The notes under the pieces were generated by a model. It saw only the letters and a program-made list of their open reading frames with translations, searched no databases and was not told where the DNA came from. From Actinomycetota bacterium (GTDB lineage: Bacteria; Actinomycetota; Nitriliruptoria; Euzebyales; Egibacteraceae): DNA of 9,137 nucleotides. The stretch is from assembly GCA_019347785.1 (NCBI GenBank), contig JAHWKQ010000075.1:1-9137 (forward strand), read 5' to 3'. How positions within the stretch are numbered: position 1 is the first letter of the stretch; the number at the start of each line of letters is the position of its first letter. Shown here piece by piece: positions 1 to 5,668 of the stretch. A program made the position numbers and the translations under genes.

Positions 1-128
1 TAGTCCTTGGCATAGCGCTGGATCGCCTTCGCGAGCTCGACGGGCTGCAGGCCGGAGCGGAAGGTGCGTGCGAAGAACCCTTCGACCGCGCCCTCCAGTC
101 GCCTCTCGAAGTCCTTGAGGATGCTCAT
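1..128 (-). CDS. fhaA: FhaA-like DUF3662/FHA-domain protein, N-terminal fragment (runs off the window)
   Basis: Only the first 42 codons are present. The ATG is at 128-126 and the gene continues past position 1. The peptide begins MSILKDFERRLEGAVEGFFA and continues with a segment containing GLQPVELAKAIQR. This matches the start of the actinobacterial FhaA N-terminal domain (DUF3662), which usually begins M-G/S-I-L-x-x-F-E-R-R-L-E and has a Q-P-V-E-I/L-A-x-A-I-x-R motif. In known family members this domain is followed by a linker and a C-terminal FHA phosphothreonine-binding domain. They act in the cytoplasm with Ser/Thr kinases of the PknA/PknB type in control of cell-wall synthesis and division. 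The start is supported by GGAG at 137-140, eight bases upstream of the ATG. The FHA domain itself is outside the window, so its presence is inferred from the family. In related genomes fhaA heads a cluster with fhaB, rodA/ftsW, pbpA and kinase genes, which would lie off the left edge. Confidence 0.85.
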   Translation of the reverse strand, partial: MSILKDFERRLEGAVEGFFARTFRSGLQPVELAKAIQRYAKD

Positions 129-336
129 GGTGTGCGCTCCGGACTCCATCCTGTCCGCGGGTTGGATGGCGAGGCCGCCCACCTCTGGGACTGCCCCCGT
201 GGTGCCTGACCTGCGGGCCAGGTCTGCCGTGGGCGCAGAAATCCGAACAAGCCCTGAGTGTAGATGTCAGATGAGGCTCGCGGACCGGCTTTCTACGGAC
301 TGCTGGACACCAGTGACTACCGTCAGCGCCGGAGGG
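129..336 (-). other. Intergenic leader of the fhaA-like gene with small inverted repeats
   Basis: This 208 bp gap lies between the membrane-protein stop and the fhaA-like ATG. It is somewhat less GC-rich around 241-300 than its surroundings. Three inverted repeats are visible. One is a perfect 6-bp stem GACCTG/CAGGTC with a 5-nt loop at 208-224. The second is a perfect 6-bp stem CCATCC/GGATGG with a 12-nt loop at 146-169, just upstream of the ribosome binding site. The third is a weaker bulged repeat, ACGG-ACTG/CAGT-CCGT, at 295-323, shortly after the upstream stop codon. None has a U-tract, so none is a convincing intrinsic terminator. On the minus strand a CTGACA sequence resembles a -35 box, but no good -10 box lies at the right distance. 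I found no T-arm or cloverleaf pattern of a tRNA and no supportable small gene. Confidence 0.4.
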
Positions 337-1293
337 CTAGCGCCTGGCGGGGACGGGCGCAGTCCCACGCCGCAGCACCCTGGCGACGCCCAGGAGCGCG
401 ACCTCGGCGACGATCTCGAGCACCCGGATCGTGGCGACCGTGATGAGGGCCGCGTCAAGACCGGTCACGGGCTCCAGCAGCAGCGCCACCGAGCCCTCCC
501 GCACGCCCAGCCCACCTGGCGCGAAGAGCGCGATCCCACCGAGGAAGCTGCCGACGGCGTAGGCGCCGACGACGGCGCCGAAGTCGGCCAGGGGACGTGT
601 CCCCGCAGCTCCGAGGACGATCAGGAACGCAGTGATCCGCAAGCCCGAGTTCAGCCCGTAGCGGGCGGCGAGCACCGTCACGTCGCGCCGGGTCACCACC
701 AGCGGGGCCAGCAGCGGTTCGAGACGCCGTCGCACGAACCGGGGCACGCGCCGCCACCGGGCCAGCCGCCGCAGGCCGGCGAGCACCTGACCGGGGGCCG
801 CGATCGCCGCCACGATGCCCCCGAGCGGCAGGACTGCGGCGCCGGCCAGCCAGCGGGGCACCCCGCTGCCGATCCACCACGGCAAGGTCGCGAGCAGCAG
901 CGTGGAGGTCGTCACCAGGAACCACAACAGCTCCAGCACGCCGGTGACGAGTCCGGCCGTGGCGCCGTGACCCTGCCGGCGCGACGCGACCGCGCGTCCG
1001 CCGATCTGACCGAGCGAGAAGGCATACCGCGCGAGCTGCGTGGACGACCACGCCCACAGCGCTGTCCGGCGCTCCAGCGCCGCCCCGGCCAGGACCATGA
1101 GGCGACGCCAGTTCATGGCGAGGACCACGTTGGCGCCGAGGTAGATGGCGGTGGCGACCGCCGCCCAGCCAAGATCGGGCAGGCCTCCGGCCGCCACCAG
1201 CGCATCCCAGCGGCGCGCCAGCGCCACGGCGACGAGTGCGAGGAGCCCGAGGGTCACCCCCGCGGCGAGCAGCCGCAGCGCGGCACGCCTCAC
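337..1293 (-). CDS. Integral membrane protein, lysylphosphatidylglycerol synthase TM-region family (UPF0104/PF03706)
   Basis: This encodes 318 residues that are mostly hydrophobic, with about seven to eight likely membrane-spanning segments (for example around residues 8-26, 42-60, 115-137, 150-168, 215-232, 237-258 and 283-305). The family signature is in the C-terminal half: an APGGLGVREG motif at 258-267 followed by LLL and a helix with TIRVLEIVAE. The N-terminal half has the usual loop with a conserved Arg (SLGQIGGRAVASRRQG, about 93-108). Family members resemble the flippase half of MprF and are associated with glycolipid or aminoacyl-lipid handling. No soluble synthase domain is attached, so the substrate cannot be named. 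The GTG at 1293 was chosen because it overlaps the upstream acetyltransferase stop as GTGA, a classic translational coupling signal. An in-frame GTG at 1326 would add 11 residues and has a GGGGGAG only two bases upstream. It is the last gene of the three-gene operon. Confidence 0.85.
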   Translation of the reverse strand: MRRAALRLLAAGVTLGLLALVAVALARRWDALVAAGGLPDLGWAAVATAIYLGANVVLAMNWRRLMVLAGAALERRTALWAWSSTQLARYAFSLGQIGGRAVASRRQGHGATAGLVTGVLELLWFLVTTSTLLLATLPWWIGSGVPRWLAGAAVLPLGGIVAAIAAPGQVLAGLRRLARWRRVPRFVRRRLEPLLAPLVVTRRDVTVLAARYGLNSGLRITAFLIVLGAAGTRPLADFGAVVGAYAVGSFLGGIALFAPGGLGVREGSVALLLEPVTGLDAALITVATIRVLEIVAEVALLGVARVLRRGTAPVPARR

Positions 1294-2357
1294 AGGTGGT
1301 CGAAGTCCGCCCAGGAGAGCGTCCACGGCTCCCCCGACACGTCGTGCTGATCCGGCGTGTTGCGGGCGAACCCCAGGTACACCGACCGTGGTTGCAGCCG
1401 CTCGGGGATGCGACGGAACCCGGCGCGCTGCAGGGTGGCGGCGGCGAGCGTGCCGGGAAGGCCGATCCCCGCAGCGGCGACGACGCCCGCGTCGCGCTCG
1501 GCGACCGCAGCGCGCACCAGTGCAGCGCCGGTGTCGACGTCGGGCGTCAGGATCTCGACGACGTGGAGGACCGGCGCGTCGAACGCCTCACGCACGACGC
1601 CCGCGAGCAGGCCGGTGAGGCCGTCCGAGCCGCGTGAGGCGTAGATCCGGTAGTCGGTGGCGGGCCGTGTGAAGCGCCAACGCCACCAGGTTGCGTCGTG
1701 GACGATCCGATGGCGGTCGTCCTCGGCGGCGACGGCGGACTCCCAGAGGCGGTCCAGCTCGTCCGGGTCGAGGTCGCCGAGGTCGATCGGCTCGCCGGCG
1801 CGTTCCCGGCGCGGACGGAAGACGAGCTTGCCGAGCGGGCCGGCCAGCCCCTGCGGGAGCCCGGACCGCTGCGCGAGCCAGGCAGCGTCGAGCGGTAGGA
1901 GGTACGCGGGCAGCCGTCCGATCACGTCCACGCCGGCACGCTGGACGGGCCGGACCGACTCCGCGTTCGGGGTGGCGAACGTCAGCGGCCGGCCATGCTC
2001 GCCGGCGCAGCGGTAGGCGGCTCGAGCGACCTTCAGGCCCAGCCCCTGGCGGCGCGCGTCGGCATCGGTGGCGCCGTCGCCGCCCTTGGCGATCGGCAGC
2101 GGCTCCCCGCGGTAGCGCGCCACGAGCGGGTAGGCCATGCAGTGCGACAGGATGCGCCCGTCCTCGGACTCGGCGACGAACGAGCACACCTCGCCGTAGG
2201 GGTTCTCCCAGTACTGCCAGCGCAACGTGGCGACGTCACCCTTGGGGTTGTCCGGCTGCACCGACCGCAGGAACGCGGCGACCCGCTCGGCGTCGTCGGG
2301 ACCGGTCCGGCGGACCGTCGCCGCGGCCGGCTGGCCGGCGTCGGCTACGCCGCCCAC
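1290..2357 (-). CDS. GNAT-family N-acetyltransferase with two GNAT-like halves
   Basis: This encodes 355 residues and is likely a cytoplasmic acyl-CoA-dependent acyltransferase. The N-terminal half starts with a GNAT beta1-alpha1 pattern (ATVRRTGPDDAERVAAFL, 13-30). It carries motif A, the acetyl-CoA pyrophosphate-binding loop RRQGLG, at 102-107, then NAES at 131-134, which is common in this subgroup. The second half repeats the theme: WRWRF at 225-229 with YRIYASRGSDG after it mirrors LRWQYWENP at 45-53 with FVAESEDG after it. A second R/Q-x-x-G-x-G/A loop is not obvious, so the second half may be non-catalytic. The substrate is unknown; similar double-GNAT proteins often sit near surface polysaccharide genes. 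The GTG at 2357 is the likeliest start: it overlaps the upstream gene by 13 bp, and later start codons fall inside the fold. No strong Shine-Dalgarno sequence precedes it, consistent with coupled translation. A GTG further upstream is possible but would increase the overlap. Confidence 0.8.
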   Translation of the reverse strand: MGGVADAGQPAAATVRRTGPDDAERVAAFLRSVQPDNPKGDVATLRWQYWENPYGEVCSFVAESEDGRILSHCMAYPLVARYRGEPLPIAKGGDGATDADARRQGLGLKVARAAYRCAGEHGRPLTFATPNAESVRPVQRAGVDVIGRLPAYLLPLDAAWLAQRSGLPQGLAGPLGKLVFRPRRERAGEPIDLGDLDPDELDRLWESAVAAEDDRHRIVHDATWWRWRFTRPATDYRIYASRGSDGLTGLLAGVVREAFDAPVLHVVEILTPDVDTGAALVRAAVAERDAGVVAAAGIGLPGTLAAATLQRAGFRRIPERLQPRSVYLGFARNTPDQHDVSGEPWTLSWADFDHL

Positions 2358-5300
2358 GTCAGCAGGCGGGTGAGCAGCGCCGCGACCGTACGGCGGCGTA
2401 CGCACCCACCCACGAGCAGCGCCGCGACGAGCAACCCGAAGGCGCCCCACCAGGGGCCTGGGAGGGTGCGGCCGCCGCCCACGAACGCAGCGAGCTGCGG
2501 CTGGGTCGCGGCGCCGTCGGGGATCGCCGGGCCGACCAGGTCGGCGCAGGCCACCATGTTCCCGTCGGGGTCGTGGAGCACGACCGAACGTGCGTCGTTG
2601 CCCGCGACCGCGTACGCGGTCGTCGAGCCGACGCCGACGCCGTACGGGTCGGTGGTGAACCGCGGGTGGATCTCGTTGGGCGGCATCACGCCGCCGGCCG
2701 GGTCGAACTGGAAGTGCCCACCGGGGCCGTCCGCGCACGAACCGACGTGGACGTGCGCCGGCGTGGCGGTGTTTGGCGGCAGCCCCTGGACGGTCACCTG
2801 GAGTTCCGTCGTGCCCTGGACGGTGCGGCGCATGCTCGCCACACCGTCCACCGCCAGGTAGCCGGCGGGAGCGCCGGGCAGTGGGGCGAACTGGCCCACG
2901 GCCACGGTCGTGCCGTCGCTGCGGTCGCCGCGCACGTCGCCGACCGTGCCGCCGGTGCGGGCCAGCACGGCGTCTTCCACGGCCTGGCCGATCGCGGCGG
3001 GGCCTCCCACGATCCGCAGGTTCTCGAGCACCGCGCCGTGTTCGTCGAGCCACCCGGCTGCCGGCATGTCGTCGGTCAGCTCGCCTGGGTCGACGAGCAA
3101 GAGCACGCCCTCATCCACTGCGCTGGCGGCTGCGGCGCCCAGCGCGTCGGGCCAGTTGCCCGCGGTCGCGAGCCACACGTCGGTCGGATCCTGCCCCGCT
3201 TGCACGCCGAGGTCGGCCACGAGCCGCGACGTCTCGAGCCTGTTCGCGCCGGCGGTCCGCTCGACGTCCCGGATCGCAGGGTTGATCGTGGCAAGCGACG
3301 CCTCGACGCCCGCCGATACCACCCGCTCACCGCCGATGACGAGGACGTCCACGACCTGGCCTTCGCGCAGGAAGGCCTCCACGCTTGGCGGCAGCGCGCT
3401 GGCCGGCGTCAGCAGGAGCGGGCGGGTCAGCAGCGCGCCCACCGCGGCCGCGCTCAGCGCGTCCGCGAACGACGTGGCGTTGACGAGGAAGACGTTCCCG
3501 CTGCCGATCGCACGCGCGATCTGGACGGCCGTATCGAACCGGTCGCCTCCACCGATGCGGATCACGTCGGTGACGCCGAGCGCGGCCAGATCGGCCTCCA
3601 CCTGCGACGACAGGGCCTGCTCGCCGCCGAGCAGGTAGGCGCGGGTGGCCTGGAGCCGGCTGATCTCGTCCGCGACCGCAGGGTCGAGACCGTCGCGGCG
3701 GGTCATCAGCAGTGGCGCCTGCACGTGCGCTGCCAGCGGCGCGCCGGCCAGCGCGTCGGCGAAGTCGTCCGAGCGGGCGAGCACGACCGCCTCGGCGCTG
3801 CCCGGAAACGCCTCACGGCTGGTCAGGACGGACGTGCCGATGCGGTCGCTGCCAGCCAGCCGCTCGACGGTCGGGCCGGCGGGCTGCCGCTCGTCCGGCA
3901 CCGGTGGATCGCTGAACCAGCGGCACCCCTCGGGGTCGGGGTTGTTGCTGCGGTGGTAGTCGGCGCACGGCGCCGCGGGGGCGATGCCCGGCCCCGGCGT
4001 GAACGGTGGCCGGTTGTCGCACGGCGGGAGCATCCCGCCGGTGGGGAGCTGGGTCTCTCCGGAGCCGTCACCGATCGCGGTGGTCGCGGCGGCCCCGTCG
4101 GGTCCGGTGTTGCCCGCCCAGCAGTTGCCCTCGCCCTCGCCATCCCACACGAAGTCGGTGCCGTTGGGCTGCACCAGCCCGTTGCGGTTGACGCCGACGA
4201 GGTTGTCCCGCCAGGTGTTGAAGTGCGAGGTGTCGAACTGCAGCGTCGGGTCCTCCTCGCCCCGCAGCGCTGCCGGCACGAAGAACTGCAGGCCGCCCTG
4301 CCGCCAGTTGTCGTAGAAGCGGTTGCGCTCGTAGAGGTTGTAGTTGCCGCCCGCCAGCACCAGGCCGGTGCCGACCGGCAGGGGGATCACCGGGCACACC
4401 ACGCCCTCGTCGTAGTCACGGTCGCGGAACGGCCCCTGGCACGTCTCCCCGTCCTGCACGAAGGGGTAGTAGTTGGTGTTGTTGGAGTGGAAGACGTTGT
4501 CGTGGAAGTACGCGTGGTCCTGCGGCAGCCCGGGATGGTCGGGGAACAGCGAGTCCATCGCGGCGCCCACGCTGTTGTGGTCGAACTCGTTGTGGTGGGT
4601 GTGCACCGAGTTGCCAGCCGTGCCCGAGTAGCCCAGGACCGAGTGGTGGGCGCGGCAGCCGCGCACCTCGGTGCCGAAGCGCAGGTCCTCGTTGTCGTCG
4701 AACAGCCCGGCGCCTTGGTTGAGGTCAGTCGCCGAACCGGGGTAGACCACCGAGTCGCCGTTGCCATAGCCCTCGCACTCGGTATAGAGCCCGTGATCGA
4801 CCGCGAACGACAGGAAGCCGTACTCGTCGTTCCAGCGGGTCACGACCCGGTCGAAGACGAAGCCGTCGGACTCGAGGATGTAGATCGCGTTGAACTCGAA
4901 CCGCTGCACAGTCAGGTTACGCAGGTACAGCCCGTCGGCACGGTCGGCCCGGATGCCGTTGAGCTGCGAGTAGTCGCCGTCGATCACCGTGTCGAGCGGG
5001 CTGTGACCGGTGCCCTCGATCTGGAGGTCGCACAGCCGCCCGTCGCACACCCCGTCGAAGTCGGTGTCGCCCAGGATCGGGACGAGGTTCTGCAGGTAGG
5101 GGCACTGGTGCTGCTCCTCGTAGGTCAGCACTAGCGAACCGGGGTCGTTGTTGCCCTCGTCCTGCTCGGGATCGTCCTGGCCGGGCGGCAGCGGGACGGC
5201 TCCGACGTCCATCGAGCCTTCGCCGGGCACGGTCCCCACGCTGCTGCACGCTTCCGGGACGGCGCCGACATACGGCTCCTCCCGGTACACCCCCGGCAGC

Positions 5301-5599
5301 ATGAGGATGCGCGTGCCCGGCACCTCCACGGCGGCGATCGCCTCATTGAGATGGTCGAACTGGCAGCGCTCGAGCAGCGCCTCATTGCGGGCCCGCAGCG
5401 CCTCCGGGAGGATCCGCACCCGCGCCGCGGTGTCGTCCTTGCACACCACCAGCGTCGGCCCCTCGAACCGGTACACCGGCGTGTCCTGGTCGCCGGCGGG
5501 GAACTCGGCCGGGCGTTCCGGGTGGGCGGCTGCCGGCAGAGCCATGAGCCCCAGCACGGCGAGCACGATGACGAACGAGGACAGGAGTCGAGCGGTCAC
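2345..5599 (-). CDS. Exported cell-wall-binding protein: beta-helix region, three CWB2 repeats, Cu/Zn-SOD-like domain, C-terminal membrane segment
   Basis: This encodes 1084 residues in several parts. Residues 1-25 form a signal peptide with the cleavage pattern AAA|H. Residues 26-190 include an acidic linker and a D-x-D-x-D-G loop at 178-183, like a calcium-binding motif. About 190-475 is rich in Asn, Gly, aromatics and short turns (DGLYLRNLTVQRFEFNAIY, DGFVFDRVV, DNVFHSNNT, NLYERNRFYDNW), as in right-handed parallel beta-helix proteins of the pectate lyase/NosD-like fold. Three CWB2 repeats (PF04122) follow at about 578-888. About 897-1022 resembles Cu/Zn superoxide dismutase, with HVH at 949-951, GGHF at 960-963, H1009, and Cys 955 and 1018. 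A hydrophobic segment at about 1050-1067 ends in RRR. Fourteen Cys lie before the CWB2 repeats and none within them. The start is GTG with GGAGG five bases upstream. The protein probably sits on the cell surface. Its enzymatic activity and ligand are unknown; glycan binding or cleavage by the beta-helix is only a possibility. Confidence 0.85.
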   Translation of the reverse strand: MTARLLSSFVIVLAVLGLMALPAAAHPERPAEFPAGDQDTPVYRFEGPTLVVCKDDTAARVRILPEALRARNEALLERCQFDHLNEAIAAVEVPGTRILMLPGVYREEPYVGAVPEACSSVGTVPGEGSMDVGAVPLPPGQDDPEQDEGNNDPGSLVLTYEEQHQCPYLQNLVPILGDTDFDGVCDGRLCDLQIEGTGHSPLDTVIDGDYSQLNGIRADRADGLYLRNLTVQRFEFNAIYILESDGFVFDRVVTRWNDEYGFLSFAVDHGLYTECEGYGNGDSVVYPGSATDLNQGAGLFDDNEDLRFGTEVRGCRAHHSVLGYSGTAGNSVHTHHNEFDHNSVGAAMDSLFPDHPGLPQDHAYFHDNVFHSNNTNYYPFVQDGETCQGPFRDRDYDEGVVCPVIPLPVGTGLVLAGGNYNLYERNRFYDNWRQGGLQFFVPAALRGEEDPTLQFDTSHFNTWRDNLVGVNRNGLVQPNGTDFVWDGEGEGNCWAGNTGPDGAAATTAIGDGSGETQLPTGGMLPPCDNRPPFTPGPGIAPAAPCADYHRSNNPDPEGCRWFSDPPVPDERQPAGPTVERLAGSDRIGTSVLTSREAFPGSAEAVVLARSDDFADALAGAPLAAHVQAPLLMTRRDGLDPAVADEISRLQATRAYLLGGEQALSSQVEADLAALGVTDVIRIGGGDRFDTAVQIARAIGSGNVFLVNATSFADALSAAAVGALLTRPLLLTPASALPPSVEAFLREGQVVDVLVIGGERVVSAGVEASLATINPAIRDVERTAGANRLETSRLVADLGVQAGQDPTDVWLATAGNWPDALGAAAASAVDEGVLLLVDPGELTDDMPAAGWLDEHGAVLENLRIVGGPAAIGQAVEDAVLARTGGTVGDVRGDRSDGTTVAVGQFAPLPGAPAGYLAVDGVASMRRTVQGTTELQVTVQGLPPNTATPAHVHVGSCADGPGGHFQFDPAGGVMPPNEIHPRFTTDPYGVGVGSTTAYAVAGNDARSVVLHDPDGNMVACADLVGPAIPDGAATQPQLAAFVGGGRTLPGPWWGAFGLLVAALLVGGCVRRRTVAALLTRLLTWAA
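2936..3868 (-). repeat. Three tandem CWB2 (cell wall-binding repeat 2) coding repeats
   Basis: These are three protein-level repeats of about 100 residues inside the large surface protein. They begin RLAGSDRIGTS (residues 580-590), RIGGGDRFDTA (681-691) and RTAGANRLETS (781-791). Each carries an FADAL- or WPDAL-type motif about 30 residues in (FADAL 613-617, FADAL 711-715, WPDAL 816-820) and a hydrophobic strand ending in GG near its end (YLLGGE, VLVIGGE, LRIVGGP). Three copies is the usual CWB2 number, because the modules form a trimeric arrangement that binds anionic wall polymers in clostridial proteins. The third copy diverges slightly (GANR in place of GSDR/GGDR). The DNA itself is not highly repetitive. 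Confidence 0.88.
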
Positions 5600-5604
5600 A
5601 GGGA

Positions 5605-5609
5605 CCTCC
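5605..5609 (-). promoter_or_regulatory. Ribosome binding site of the surface-protein gene
   Basis: GGAGG on the minus strand lies five bases upstream of the GTG at 5599-5597. It decides the start, because the next residues (TARLLSSFVIVLAVLG) immediately form a signal peptide. Confidence 0.75.
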
Positions 5610-5632
5610 GAATGGGATCGGTGAAGTGCCGC

Positions 5633-5661
5633 ATGGTAACGCCGCCATGAGCGGCGGTCAC
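5633..5661 (-). promoter_or_regulatory. Candidate promoter of the surface-protein/GNAT/membrane-protein operon
   Basis: On the minus strand a -35-like GTGACC (5656-5661) and a -10-like TACCAT (5633-5638) are separated by 17 bases. Both match housekeeping-sigma consensus in four of six positions. The expected start of transcription near 5626 would leave a leader of about 25 bases containing the GGAGG ribosome binding site. The call rests only on this resemblance, in the one gap between recD and the operon. Confidence 0.4.
5640..5656 (-). terminator. Perfect inverted repeat after recD; weak terminator or operator
   Basis: A perfect 6-bp stem CGCCGC/GCGGCG with a 5-base loop starts 13 bases after the recD stop codon. 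On the transcript it is followed by only two U residues, so intrinsic termination would be weak. The repeat fills the spacer of the candidate promoter, so an operator role is equally possible. Confidence 0.3.
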
Positions 5662-5668
5662 GGCCGCG

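Noticed and set aside
129..336. A tRNA gene in the fhaA upstream gap, as occurs near fhaA in some mycobacteria
   Set aside because: No T-arm consensus or matching acceptor arms on either strand.
2396..2471. LPXTG-type sortase signal at the C-terminus of the surface protein
   Set aside because: There is a hydrophobic stretch followed by RRR, and LPGPW precedes it, but the Thr-Gly of the sorting motif is missing and about 14 residues follow the arginines. A plain membrane segment fits better.
2358..3053. An upstream extension of the acetyltransferase frame to 587 residues
   Set aside because: The extra 232 residues are Arg/Pro/Gly-rich shadow sequence of the surface-protein gene. GNAT homology begins only just after 2357.
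1691..5134. A 1147-codon open reading frame on the plus strand, opposite the surface-protein and acetyltransferase genes
   Set aside because: It crosses from one minus-strand gene into the next, is dominated by Arg, Val, Gly and Ala, shows no recognisable domain, and is what a long GC-rich minus-strand gene leaves in an antisense frame. The minus strand carries clear domains over the same bases.
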